Shown here: positions 49,862 through 58,633 of the stretch, in pieces
Layout of the letters: each line of letters opens with the position of its first letter
Position numbering within the stretch: the first letter of the stretch is position 1
Source: Candidatus Obscuribacterales bacterium
GTDB lineage: Bacteria; Cyanobacteriota; Vampirovibrionia; Obscuribacterales; Obscuribacteraceae
NCBI GenBank assembly: GCA_020634035.1
Contig: JACKCM010000007.1
Location: 62,001 to 126,000 of the forward strand
Direction of reading: 5' to 3'
Length of the DNA stretch: 64,000 bases
Notes under the pieces: generated by a model
The model's input: only the letters and a program-made list of their open reading frames with translations
What the model was told of the DNA's origin: nothing
Database searches by the model: none
Translations under genes and position numbers: made by a program

Positions 49862-49894
49862 AGGCTAGACTCCCGATAAGTTCTAAACCTGCTT

Positions 49895-51025
49895 CTAGAG
49901 CGGGATTCTCAGGACAAAGACGCTGCCGTGTTTGCCGTCGCTCTCGACCCACAGACGGCCGCCGTGCATCTCGGCGAAGGCTTTTGAAATGGCAAGCCCC
50001 AGGCCGAAACCAGCTTTGCCGCGTCTTTTCGAAAGACCGGCCTGTTGAAAGCGATTGAATATTGCCTCTTGCATCTCTTCGGCTATACCGGGACCCTGGT
50101 CTTTGACTTTGAACTCTATCTCGATACCATTCAGATGGCTCTCCACCTGCACTTTGCCCCCGGGCGGCGAGAACTTGACCGCATTTGTTATCAGATTGAC
50201 CAGAATGCGGATCATCTTCGCTTCGTCGGCATGGAAGAGGCTGCTTTCGGTGTTCGCGGTCAGTTCAACCTCTGCCTCTTCGGCGTAGAGCCGACATAAT
50301 GATACCGCTTCGTTTACTATTTTGCCGCTGCTGGTCTCGGTTTTGTCCGGTACCAGACCGACCGAGTCCAGTTTTTCTACATCCAGAACATTGGCCAGAA
50401 TTGAATTCATATGATCGCTACTGACCAGCGCCCAGTTCACAGCCTGGCTGCCGTCTTCATTCAGGGCGCCGTAAAGACCGTCTTGCACCGTCGTCAGTAC
50501 CGATCGCATAGTGGTGAGCGGCGTTCTCAGATCGTGGCTTATCATAGAGACCAGAGACATCTTGTATTCCAGCAGCTTCTCGGCTTCGGATATGTCTTTT
50601 ATATGGAGAAATAATTTTTTGCCGTCTTTGAAAATCTCATTTACTGAAAGCTCGACCGAGAAACTCTTGCCTTCTGTGGTTAGCGCTTTGTTTCGATGGG
50701 GAGCGCTGGTGCCTGACGAACTATCCAGCTTCTCTATATCGAGCTCCGGAATAATTGTTCTAATAGATTTTCCGAATAGATCCCGGGCTTCTGCGCCCAG
50801 CATCTGCCGCAGTTGCAGGTTGGTCGCTTCGATATTGCCCACTTCATCTAAGATAGCAAGACCCAGAGGAATACTTGCCAGAATCGAATTGACCTGTTTC
50901 CAGGTCGACTTTTGCATCGAGCTGTATTGCTTTAGCTTGCTATCGCGCGTCTCTAGTTGAGCGACAAGCTCTTCTTTGCTCATCGCCGCATAATTATCCG
51001 GCTCTTTGTCTCTATCTTCTGCCAT
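49895..51025 (-). CDS. Cytoplasmic PAS-histidine kinase
   Basis: 376 residues without membrane helix. Order: coiled coil (15-45), PAS-like domain (about 45-150; ILASIPLGLAILDEVGNIEA), dimerisation domain with the phospho-acceptor H164 in SMISHDLRTPLTT, and ATPase domain with N box LVNLITNAVKFSP, G1 DQGPGI and G2 GFGLGLA. All key residues are present. It probably senses an internal signal. It converges on the response regulator gene with 33 bp between their ends, so a pair is likely though not in one operon. Confidence 0.94.
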   Translation of the reverse strand: MAEDRDKEPDNYAAMSKEELVAQLETRDSKLKQYSSMQKSTWKQVNSILASIPLGLAILDEVGNIEATNLQLRQMLGAEARDLFGKSIRTIIPELDIEKLDSSSGTSAPHRNKALTTEGKSFSVELSVNEIFKDGKKLFLHIKDISEAEKLLEYKMSLVSMISHDLRTPLTTMRSVLTTVQDGLYGALNEDGSQAVNWALVSSDHMNSILANVLDVEKLDSVGLVPDKTETSSGKIVNEAVSLCRLYAEEAEVELTANTESSLFHADEAKMIRILVNLITNAVKFSPPGGKVQVESHLNGIEIEFKVKDQGPGIAEEMQEAIFNRFQQAGLSKRRGKAGFGLGLAISKAFAEMHGGRLWVESDGKHGSVFVLRIPL

Positions 51026-51131
51026 GATTCCTGGCTGTGTACTAATGCGGCGGCAAAATTATAACAAATACCTGAAAGCCAGGTTGCCATTGAGAATTCG
51101 GCAATAAAAATCCTCAGTAAGCTCCGCTGGG

Positions 51132-51137
51132 TATAAT
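51132..51137 (+). promoter_or_regulatory. -10 box upstream of the kinase at 51169
   Basis: A perfect TATAAT, placed so that transcription would start about 25 bases before the coding region. The -35 region is weak. Confidence 0.4.
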
Positions 51138-51168
51138 CTTAGAGTCTGTCGGCGCCAGAGACAAAAGC

Positions 51169-53424
51169 TTGGGGAATCAGATAGAAGAGAGAGAAAACCG
51201 GGACGAGGGCGAAGATAGAGCCGAGGCAGTCGATGGCGGCTCTATTACCGGTTCTCGTCCAAAGACAGGCTCTGCCGGCTCTCTGACCCAGTGGCTTCTG
51301 GGCAGACCGCCTTCTAAAGGCGGTGAGTCGGGAGATATGGGCGATAGCTCCGACACGGCCGGCTTCTGCCCGACCTGTGGTATGAAGCGCAAAGTCCCCG
51401 GGGTGGGCTCTTTGACCCAGTGGATTTTTCAGTCTCATCTATGTCAGTGCCAGAGCCAGGAAGCTGCGGTTCTAGATCCCGGTGATGCCTTAGAAGGCTT
51501 CGAAGCCCGGACCATGCCCGGTTTCAAAACCGATGAAATCGAAGAGGACGTCGATGAAAGCGAAGCGGCTGTTGCCTGTCCAGCCGACTTTCCGCTTCAG
51601 AGATACAGGCTTGTGCGCGAGCTGGGCGGTGGCGCCACCGGTTCGGTTTATCTGGCTATAGATCGCCATCTGGGCAAGCGTGTTGCGATCAAGCTTTTGA
51701 GAGTAAGCGATCAGAGGCTGTATATCTCTTTTCAGAACGAAGCCCGGGCGATATCCAGGGTTAAACATGGCGGCATCATCGAAGTCTATGACTTCTCTAC
51801 CAGTGAAAGCGGCGCTCCATATATGGTGATGGAGTATTTCCCCGGTATATCTCTTAGAAAGCTTCTAGAAGACCGGGGTTCTCTTCCAGAGGCAGAAGCT
51901 CTGCCGATCTTCACCAATCTTGCGGGCACTATGGCTCATGCCCATGAGAAGGGGATCTTTCACCGGGATCTCAAGCCGGACAATGTGCTGGTTAGCCGGG
52001 TTGGCGGCGCCTATTCGGTAAAAATAGTCGATTTTGGATTGAGCCGCATTCTCAAAGAAGAGTCTCTGGATGATGATAGCACCGGCAGTGCCCTGTCCGG
52101 AACACCGCTTTATATGGCTCCGGATATGATCGCCGGTCATGAGTTCAGTGCTTTATCCGAGATCTATTCTCTTGGTACGATGATGTTCGAAGTCCTTTGC
52201 GGACGGCTGCCTTTTGAAGGGGACAACAGCCTGGCTCTGCTGGCTTTGAAAGGACAGCAGGCGCCGCCTTCTTTGCTAGAGTTTTGCGAGTCGAAAACTG
52301 CGATCTCGCCGGCGGTGGCAGATATAGTGACGCAGACTTTGCAGCCGAATCCTTCGGATCGAATTCAATCTATGACCGAGCTCGAAGCTGCTCTGTCTAA
52401 TGTCCTGGCCTCGTCCGAATCGGCTGTCGGTGAAGGCGATGGCTCACTCTCTGCCGCTGAATCTCAGTCTCTGCCTCTGCATGATGCCGTAAACGTATTT
52501 GGTATCACCGCCGGAGACGACGACAGGGCACCATTTGGTCCACTCTCCACAAGGGTGCTGGCTTTGCTGGCAGTGTTCTGCGGCGGACTTGCTCTCTGCT
52601 TTGTTCTATTCAGCATGGGAGGCGGCTTCAATCAATCGGCTCCCAGATCTAAATCTGGTAAAGATTTCGAGTTCCCGGAAATCAAAGTCTATGACCAGAT
52701 GAAAAAGAAAGTCGGCGGAAAGCTAGGTGATCAGCCGGTTGAGTTTGTCATACAAGGGATGAATACCGTAGACCAGGAGCATGAATTCTCGCCAGAGATT
52801 ATCGCCCATCTTAATCGGCTCAAGGGGCTCTACGGAGAAAGAGTGGTGCGGGTGAAAGGACGCAAAATCGGGGCTTCTGATATAGAGAAGTTTCGCAGGC
52901 AGTCTACCGTAGCTTTAGAAGTCCCCGAATGCGATCTCGACAGCAGCGCCTATAAGGCTCTATCTGCAATGACCGAACTGAGATATCTCAATCTCTCCGG
53001 ATGCAATTTGAAAGATCGCTCATTGGGATTTTTGAAACCGCTCAAGAAACTGGAACGTATCAACCTGGCTACCACCGGGGTCAAAGAGAGTGAACTGAGG
53101 ATTCTATCTCAGTTGCCTGCTCTGTACAGTATCTATATGCCGAATAGCAATCTCGGTAATAAGGCAATTGATTATTTTGTCGCCTGTTCCGGGCTCCGTA
53201 TGCTCACCGTGAACGGAAACAATATCAATGTCGATGGCTTGATGAAGCTTCAGGATCTCGATTATTTAGATTCGGTCGCCTGTTTTCGCTGTTCTTTAAA
53301 AGGCTCTGATCGCAAGGCTTTGCGTCGAGCGATGCCTTTAGTAGACTGGCAGTTTTATAGAAATAAGCATTCTAGAAAAGCCGGAGCTGACGAAGGAAAA
53401 GCAGGCAAGAAAAAAGGTCGGTGA
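51169..53424 (+). CDS. Ser/Thr protein kinase with zinc-ribbon N-terminus and leucine-rich-repeat outer part
   Basis: 751 residues if started at the TTG at 51169; the start is not certain. N-terminal CPTCGMKRK with a later CQC forms a possible zinc ribbon. Kinase domain about 145-410: LGGGATGSVY, K in VAIK, HRDLKPDN (265-272), DFG (288-290). Membrane helix about 463-484 (ALLAVFCGGLALCFVLFSMG). The outer part has leucine-rich repeats (LRYLNLSGCNLKD, LERINLATTGVKE, LRMLTVNGNNI). Catalytic residues are intact; the receptor-like build suggests sensing of an outside protein or glycan. A strong terminator overlaps its end. Confidence 0.92.
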   Translation: MGNQIEERENRDEGEDRAEAVDGGSITGSRPKTGSAGSLTQWLLGRPPSKGGESGDMGDSSDTAGFCPTCGMKRKVPGVGSLTQWIFQSHLCQCQSQEAAVLDPGDALEGFEARTMPGFKTDEIEEDVDESEAAVACPADFPLQRYRLVRELGGGATGSVYLAIDRHLGKRVAIKLLRVSDQRLYISFQNEARAISRVKHGGIIEVYDFSTSESGAPYMVMEYFPGISLRKLLEDRGSLPEAEALPIFTNLAGTMAHAHEKGIFHRDLKPDNVLVSRVGGAYSVKIVDFGLSRILKEESLDDDSTGSALSGTPLYMAPDMIAGHEFSALSEIYSLGTMMFEVLCGRLPFEGDNSLALLALKGQQAPPSLLEFCESKTAISPAVADIVTQTLQPNPSDRIQSMTELEAALSNVLASSESAVGEGDGSLSAAESQSLPLHDAVNVFGITAGDDDRAPFGPLSTRVLALLAVFCGGLALCFVLFSMGGGFNQSAPRSKSGKDFEFPEIKVYDQMKKKVGGKLGDQPVEFVIQGMNTVDQEHEFSPEIIAHLNRLKGLYGERVVRVKGRKIGASDIEKFRRQSTVALEVPECDLDSSAYKALSAMTELRYLNLSGCNLKDRSLGFLKPLKKLERINLATTGVKESELRILSQLPALYSIYMPNSNLGNKAIDYFVACSGLRMLTVNGNNINVDGLMKLQDLDYLDSVACFRCSLKGSDRKALRRAMPLVDWQFYRNKHSRKAGADEGKAGKKKGR

Positions 53425-53456
53425 GCTGAAGAGAGTTCGCATGCGCACCGACCTTT
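53413..53456. terminator. Bidirectional terminator between kinase and atpC
   Basis: AAAGGTCGGTG and CACCGACCTTT pair perfectly around 22 nt, with an A-run on the left and TTTAGATTTT on the right, so it can end transcripts from both sides. The left arm lies within the last codons of the kinase. Confidence 0.75.
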
Positions 53457-53476
53457 AGATTTTCGTTCTTTATTTA

Positions 53477-53902
53477 CTACCGGTTTTTCTTGCGGCGTTG
53501 AGCAAACTCCACCGCTTTCAAACGGGCGATGGCGCGGGCAAGGGCCATCTCGGTAAGGTAAGTGTCGAGCTTGTCGGTTTTCTGAGTTTTCTCCGCTTCG
53601 GCTCTTGCTTTAGCATCGTTGGCTCGCGCCTGGTCGATTTCGACTCCCAGTTCGGCGACGTTGCTGAGCACATGAACCTCTTCGTTGTTCACTTCGAGGA
53701 TACCACCGATAACGGCGGCACTCTCTTCGACACCGTCTTTAGTGTATCGAAGAATGTCGATTCCCAGCGCTGTCACCAGCGGCTCGTGGTTGGGGAGGAT
53801 GGTGAGCTCGCCATCAACGGCGGTGGCGGTCAGTTTCTCCGCTTCCGTCTCCAGTACCACTCTTTCCGGGGTGATTATATTGAGCTTGAATTTGCTTGCC
53901 AT
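53477..53902 (-). CDS. atpC: ATP synthase epsilon subunit
   Basis: 141 residues, normal length. Part of the central stalk of F1; inhibits ATP hydrolysis. FKLNIITPERVVLETEAEKL, DGELTILPNHEPLVTALGID and AVIGGILEVNNEEVHVLSN form the beta-sandwich; the C-terminal helices contain EIDQARANDAKARAEAE and ALARAIARLKAVE. Last gene of the operon atpD-clpP-atpC, with 22 bp after clpP. Confidence 0.96.
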   Translation of the reverse strand: MASKFKLNIITPERVVLETEAEKLTATAVDGELTILPNHEPLVTALGIDILRYTKDGVEESAAVIGGILEVNNEEVHVLSNVAELGVEIDQARANDAKARAEAEKTQKTDKLDTYLTEMALARAIARLKAVEFAQRRKKNR

Positions 53903-53924
53903 AATTGCATTCCCTTGATTTTAA

Positions 53925-54587
53925 CTACTTCCGGGTGGAAGCTTTGCGTGTTCTGGTGCCAGCTGTTTTCTTGCCGGATCTGGCTCTTGCGCCTGCTTTC
54001 GATTTGGCTTTAGCGCCGGTTCCCGATCTATGCTTGATGATGCTGTCGATCAGTCCGTACTTCTTAGCCTCTTCGGCATTCAGGTAATGATCCCGCTCGA
54101 TGTCTCTGCGCAGGGTCTCTTTAGATTGACCGGTGCACTTGTGCAAGAGCTCAATCTGGGCATCGCGGAAGCGCTTGCCCTGTTCCGCCTGAATCTCGAG
54201 CGCGGTGATATCACCTTCTGCTTCCCAGATGGTCTGGTGGAACATCAGGGTAGAGAATTCGTAGGCGGAGCGCTCTCCTGTACCGGAGGCAAGAATTTCG
54301 CAGGCACCGGATAATGCGTGACCGAGACAGATGGTATTAACCGGAGGCTCGATGCTGTGCATTATCGCGATGATGGCGTCGGCGTTATAGCCATTGCCGC
54401 CGGAAGAATTGATGTAGAGATCTATGGGCTCTACCGCATTTCTTTCTGCGAGCCGGAGAAGTCGTCGAATCACAGGGACCGCAATTTCATTTTCGAGCCT
54501 GCCGAAAATGTAGACACTGCGAGACCCTGTGTCTTTCTCTTCTTCTTTTTCCTGCTCTTCGGCAGCTTTTTTCTTGTCTTTGCTCAC
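53925..54587 (-). CDS. ClpP-type serine protease within the atp operon
   Basis: 220 residues from a GTG directly after the atpD stop (TAAGTG), so translation is coupled. The ClpP fold is clear (IDLYINSSGGNGYNADAII), with the triad S93 in GHALSGACEIL, H117 in LMFHQT and D166 in ERDHYLNAEEAKKYGLID. The Ser context differs from the usual AASMGA. The N-terminus is a charged run (KDKKKAAEEQEKEEEKD) in place of the axial loop sequence, and the tail is Lys/Arg/Ala-rich. It may be a divergent ClpP paralog (cyanobacterial ClpP/ClpR sets are varied). Why it sits between beta and epsilon is unknown. Confidence 0.9.
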   Translation of the reverse strand: MSKDKKKAAEEQEKEEEKDTGSRSVYIFGRLENEIAVPVIRRLLRLAERNAVEPIDLYINSSGGNGYNADAIIAIMHSIEPPVNTICLGHALSGACEILASGTGERSAYEFSTLMFHQTIWEAEGDITALEIQAEQGKRFRDAQIELLHKCTGQSKETLRRDIERDHYLNAEEAKKYGLIDSIIKHRSGTGAKAKSKAGARARSGKKTAGTRTRKASTRK

Positions 54588-56024
54588 TTAGGCTTCCTGA
54601 ATCTTCTTGGCTTCTTCTCTTGCTTCGGCGATGGAGCCGACCATGTAGAAGGCTTGCTCGGGCATGTCGTCGCATTTGCCTTCGATGATCTCTTTGAAGC
54701 CTTCGACAGTATCCTTGAGCTTCACATATTTACCGGGGCGGCCTGTGAAGATCTCGGCTACGTGGAAAGGCTGGCTGAGGAAGCGCTGGATTTTTCTGGC
54801 GCGGTTGACGGCCAGTTTGTCTTCTTCAGAAAGTTCGTCCATACCCAGGATGGCGATGATGTCTTGCAGATCCTTGTATTTTTGCAGGGTCTGCTGAACT
54901 TCACGAGCCACTCTGTAGTGCTCTTCACCGACAACTTCGGGTTTGAGAGCGGTACTTGTAGAAGCAAGCGGGTCGACGGCGGGGTAGATACCGAGTTCGG
55001 AAATCTGTCTGCTGAGAACGGTGGTGGCGTCGAGGTGACCGAAAGTGGTGGCAGGTGCCGGGTCGGTCAAGTCATCGGCGGGAACGTATACAGCTTGTAC
55101 CGAGGTGATAGAGCCGTTCTTGGTAGAGGTGATCCGCTCTTGCAGTTCGCCCATTTCGTTGGCGAGAGTAGGCTGATAACCAACCGCCGAAGGCATACGT
55201 CCGAGAAGCGCAGACACCTCAGAACCGGCTTGCACAAAACGGAAGATGTTGTCGACGAAGAGAAGAACGTCCTGTTTGCTCACGTCACGGAAGTATTCAG
55301 CAACGGTAAGAGCAGAGAGACCGACTCTCATTCTGGCGCCGGGCGGCTCGTTCATCTGACCGTAGACCAGGGCGACTTTGTCGATAACGTTAGACTCGAT
55401 GAATTCGTTCCAGAGGTCGTTACCTTCTCTGGTTCTTTCGCCCACTCCGCCAAACACCGAGTAACCACCGTGGTGCATGGCGATGTTGTGGATAAGCTCC
55501 TGGATGATAACGGTCTTACCTACACCGGCTCCACCGAAGAGACCGACCTTACCACCTTTAATATAGGGTTCGAGCAGGTCGACAACTTTGATACCGGTTT
55601 CGAATACCACAGTGGCGGTGTCCAGTTCGGTGAGGTCGGGACATTCGCGGTGAATCGGCCACATGTCGTCGGCTTTCAGTTCGCCGGCGTTGTCCACGGG
55701 CTCTCCGAGCACATTCAGGATACGGCCGAGGGTGGCGGTGCCAACCGGAACTTTAATAGGAGAGCCGGTGTTGATGGCAGTCATGCCGCGCACCAGACCA
55801 TCGGTGGTGCTCATGGCAACGGTTCTTACCCGGTTGTCACCGAGCATCTGCTGCACTTCGCATACAACTTTCTTTTCTTCTCCGGCGGGGTTGGTGCCGA
55901 TGATCTCTAGAGCGTGATAGATCTCGGGAAGATGACCGCTTTCGAATTCGACGTCGACAACGGCTCCGATTACCTGTACCACGCGACCTTGTGTGCCTGT
56001 TTTGGCTTCCAGAACTGTGCTCAT
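54588..56024 (-). CDS. atpD: ATP synthase beta subunit
   Basis: 478 residues, full length. Catalytic subunit of F1. GGAGVGKT at 164-171 is the P-loop; GERTREGNDL, LVYGQMNEPPGAR and LLFVDNIFRF carry the catalytic Glu and Walker B; IYPAVDPLASTS and EEHYRVAREVQ are typical. GGAG lies five bases before the ATG. First gene of the operon; alpha, gamma, delta and Fo genes are not here, as in the separate beta-epsilon operon of cyanobacteria. The 202 bp to the divergent channel gene must hold both promoters. Confidence 0.98.
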   Translation of the reverse strand: MSTVLEAKTGTQGRVVQVIGAVVDVEFESGHLPEIYHALEIIGTNPAGEEKKVVCEVQQMLGDNRVRTVAMSTTDGLVRGMTAINTGSPIKVPVGTATLGRILNVLGEPVDNAGELKADDMWPIHRECPDLTELDTATVVFETGIKVVDLLEPYIKGGKVGLFGGAGVGKTVIIQELIHNIAMHHGGYSVFGGVGERTREGNDLWNEFIESNVIDKVALVYGQMNEPPGARMRVGLSALTVAEYFRDVSKQDVLLFVDNIFRFVQAGSEVSALLGRMPSAVGYQPTLANEMGELQERITSTKNGSITSVQAVYVPADDLTDPAPATTFGHLDATTVLSRQISELGIYPAVDPLASTSTALKPEVVGEEHYRVAREVQQTLQKYKDLQDIIAILGMDELSEEDKLAVNRARKIQRFLSQPFHVAEIFTGRPGKYVKLKDTVEGFKEIIEGKCDDMPEQAFYMVGSIAEAREEAKKIQEA

Positions 56025-56226
56025 TTTCTCTCCAGTAGCTGTGCGGTAATAAGAACGAAAATCTTATTCGGGTAGGGTATACCAAAAACGCTGCTTTTAC
56101 CCGGTCGTTTATGATACTTTTCGTATGCGGTAGCAACATCCTTAACGCTTTGTTGCAAAAGCACCGTCTAACGGTTTTAAATCTTTAGCGACACCCTTTT
56201 GATCTTCGAATTTTCGAAAGAAAGCA

Positions 56227-57219
56227 TTGAGCAATCCCAAGACCCAGAGATTCCTGTCGGATTTCGTTAAGTTAATCTTGCTGGTCATCGTAGGTACGGT
56301 GGGCTTCATGCTGGTCGAGCGCTGGAGCTTTCTCGACTCTCTATATATGACCGTGATTACCTTGACTACGGTGGGTTACGGTGAAGTCTATCCCCTCGAT
56401 ACCAACGGCAAGATTTATTCAATCGTTCTCATTCTTGTCGGTGCCGGTGTGGTGCTTTACATCCTTGGGGACATGGTAGAACTTTTAATTGATATAAACC
56501 TCGGTGGAAGAATGAGATACAAGATTGTCAAGTTGCAGCAACATCAGATAGTCTGCGGCTTCGGGAGAACCGGGCAGGAAGTCTGTGAGCACTTCAAAGC
56601 CAATAAGATTCCTTTTGTGGTCATCGAGCAGGACCCTCTGGTGGCGCGAGAAGCCGAAGACCTGGGCATGCTTGTTTTGCAAGGTGATGCCTCCACCGAC
56701 GAGGCTTTATTAGATGCCCAGATTGCCAGAGCCCAGGGCATTGTCTGTGCCCTGCCCGACGACACCCACAATACTTTTATTGCCTTGACAGCCAAGGGGC
56801 TCAACGAAAACATCGACATAGTCTCGAGGGCGGCTAATCCTGGTTCAGAAGCGAAGCTCAAACGAGCCGGAGCCCGCATGGTGATCTCGCCCTATGTAAT
56901 CTGCGGCAAACGACTGGCGGCGGCGGTCACCCATCCCCTTGTTACACAATTTCTGGACTTCGTCATGCATACGCCGGGCAAGGATTTGCGGCTCGAACAG
57001 GTCCATATCGCCGACGAATCACCCTTGATTGGCCGTACTTTGAAAGAAACGAATATAAAGCAGACCTCGGGTGCGATGATCCTGGCGGTCAACCAAAGTG
57101 GTAAGCTGATTACTAATCCTTCACCGGATCTCATTTTTTGTGTCGGTGATGAACTGATAGCATTAGGAGCGCAACAGGATCTGAATAGATTGACCAAGCT
57201 CGCATCTAATCGAAATTGA
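56227..57219 (+). CDS. Potassium channel with RCK domains
   Basis: 330 residues from a TTG with GAAAG upstream. Two membrane helices (VKLILLVIVGTVGFMLV and IYSIVLILVGAGVVLYILG) enclose the pore loop with selectivity filter TTVGYGE (47-53). RCK N-domain: IVCGFGRTGQEV (NAD(H)-type Rossmann loop), VVIEQDP, VLQGDASTDEALL. RCK C-domain from about 235. This is the MthK-like layout in which ligand binding to the RCK ring gates the pore. First gene of a four-gene operon. Confidence 0.95.
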   Translation: MSNPKTQRFLSDFVKLILLVIVGTVGFMLVERWSFLDSLYMTVITLTTVGYGEVYPLDTNGKIYSIVLILVGAGVVLYILGDMVELLIDINLGGRMRYKIVKLQQHQIVCGFGRTGQEVCEHFKANKIPFVVIEQDPLVAREAEDLGMLVLQGDASTDEALLDAQIARAQGIVCALPDDTHNTFIALTAKGLNENIDIVSRAANPGSEAKLKRAGARMVISPYVICGKRLAAAVTHPLVTQFLDFVMHTPGKDLRLEQVHIADESPLIGRTLKETNIKQTSGAMILAVNQSGKLITNPSPDLIFCVGDELIALGAQQDLNRLTKLASNRN

Positions 57220-57228
57220 GGAGTAACA

Positions 57229-57579
57229 ATGTCTAACGAGTCCGCTCAACAGCAAGAGGAAGTAATCATCACCCTGGAAGGGGAGGACGGCTCCGCATAC
57301 ACCTGCCAGATTCTCGATGCTATTGATTTCGAAAACAATCGCTATGTCATCCTTCTCAAACTCAAGGACGAGAATGCTCCGGAAGGCGCCGAAGCCGCCG
57401 AAGAAGCCGATGATGACGATCAGTCTCTGGTAATTATGCGTCTGGTCGAGAAAGACGGTCAGAATATATTTCGCACTATAGAAAGTGACGAAGAGTTCGA
57501 AAAAGTTGTCGATCATCTCTCTGAGATTGCCAGGCTGTCCGCCGGCGAAGATGAAGACGACGGCGACGACGAAGAATAA
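57229..57579 (+). CDS. DUF1292 (YrzB-like) acidic protein
   Basis: 116 residues; GAGGAG sits seven bases before the ATG. EEVIITLEGEDGSAYTCQIL, ENNRYVILLKLKD and LVIMRLVEKDGQNIFRTIES match DUF1292, followed by an acidic tail (GEDEDDGDDEE). Function unknown across the family. It begins ten bases after the channel gene. Confidence 0.9.
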   Translation: MSNESAQQQEEVIITLEGEDGSAYTCQILDAIDFENNRYVILLKLKDENAPEGAEAAEEADDDDQSLVIMRLVEKDGQNIFRTIESDEEFEKVVDHLSEIARLSAGEDEDDGDDEE

Positions 57580-57624
57580 GTTCAAGACAAATTGGAAGAA
57601 GTGGCAATTCGCTAGAGGGTGACC

Positions 57625-58614
57625 ATGTCCAATCAATATCTAAATGACTTGATTGGCACCCAGATAGGTGAATACACAATCCAGGAGCTGGTGGGAGAGG
57701 GTACTTTCTCGCTGGTTTTTCGTGCTGTCGACAAGCTCGGCAGAAATACCAGGGCGATTAAAATCCCCCGCTCTTTCACCGCGGCTCCGCCCCGGTCTGA
57801 TGACTCTGTTCCCACCCAGGTTTTCATCAAAAGACAGGATCGCTATTCGCCCCAGGAAGCCTCTCCTATTCATATTCAAAAAATTCAGGTGGCGCGCACC
57901 CGCACCGTCAAAGATAGAGGTCTGGTCAGTGTCACCGACTATTCTTTCGATGAAGCGAGCAAGTCTTATATCGCCATGCCGCTCATCACAGGCACTGCAT
58001 TTCGGCAGTACATGCAGGGTGGACCGGTATCAATCGACCTGCTCCATAACCTCGCTCTGACGCTCGACAGGCTCTCTCAAAACGACGAGTTCGGCTATCA
58101 CGGTGATGTCAAGCCGGAGAACATGATCGTCACCGAAGAAGGTGTCGTCTTAGTAGACTGCGGCTATTTCGGATCTATAGAGCCTGAGTCCACCCCGGAT
58201 AATGACAAGAAAACTCTTATTGTCACCACACCGCGCTATTATCCCCATCTAATCGCCGACGACCTGCTCGCTTTCGGTTTGCTTCTCTGGGAAAGCGCCT
58301 GTCGCAAGCCTTTGTTAGGCAAAGTCTCTTACTCTAAAGATCACGATATTTCTAAGGTCGGCGACGAGCTTCTTTCGGTCGTTTACGAAGAAGAAGCCCT
58401 GGGCAACTTTCACTTTTCGCGCATAGTAAAAGCGAAGCGACCCTCCGAATATCGGCCGGGTATGCCCGAGGTGATGGAAGAGGTTTTGCTTAAATCTGTC
58501 AGGCTGTGCTTCGACCGTGAGGGTGTACTCGATTTTGATGAAGGCTATGAATCTTTCGAAGAGATAGCTTATGATCTTTCCAGCTTGATTGAACAAGGAA
58601 TCTATTATCTCTAG
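57625..58614 (+). CDS. Divergent protein kinase-like protein
   Basis: 329 residues from the ATG at 57625 (AGAGGG upstream). N-lobe: GEGTFSLVF and AIK (GTQIGEYTIQELVGEGTF). Catalytic loop is HGDVKPEN (159-166) in place of HRDLKPEN, and the metal-binding DFG is DCG (178-180, VVLVDCGYFG). Asp, Lys and Asn of the catalytic loop remain, so activity is possible but altered; the missing Arg suggests no activation-loop phosphorylation. No membrane helix. Between the DUF1292 gene and an ordinary kinase gene in one operon. Confidence 0.85.
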   Translation: MSNQYLNDLIGTQIGEYTIQELVGEGTFSLVFRAVDKLGRNTRAIKIPRSFTAAPPRSDDSVPTQVFIKRQDRYSPQEASPIHIQKIQVARTRTVKDRGLVSVTDYSFDEASKSYIAMPLITGTAFRQYMQGGPVSIDLLHNLALTLDRLSQNDEFGYHGDVKPENMIVTEEGVVLVDCGYFGSIEPESTPDNDKKTLIVTTPRYYPHLIADDLLAFGLLLWESACRKPLLGKVSYSKDHDISKVGDELLSVVYEEEALGNFHFSRIVKAKRPSEYRPGMPEVMEEVLLKSVRLCFDREGVLDFDEGYESFEEIAYDLSSLIEQGIYYL

Positions 58615-58633
58615 TATTTAGAAGGAAGAGGCT

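Noticed and set aside
54318..55910. 530-residue open frame on the plus strand
   Set aside because: It lies fully antisense to atpD, which is complete and highly conserved; the frame is open because of codon bias.
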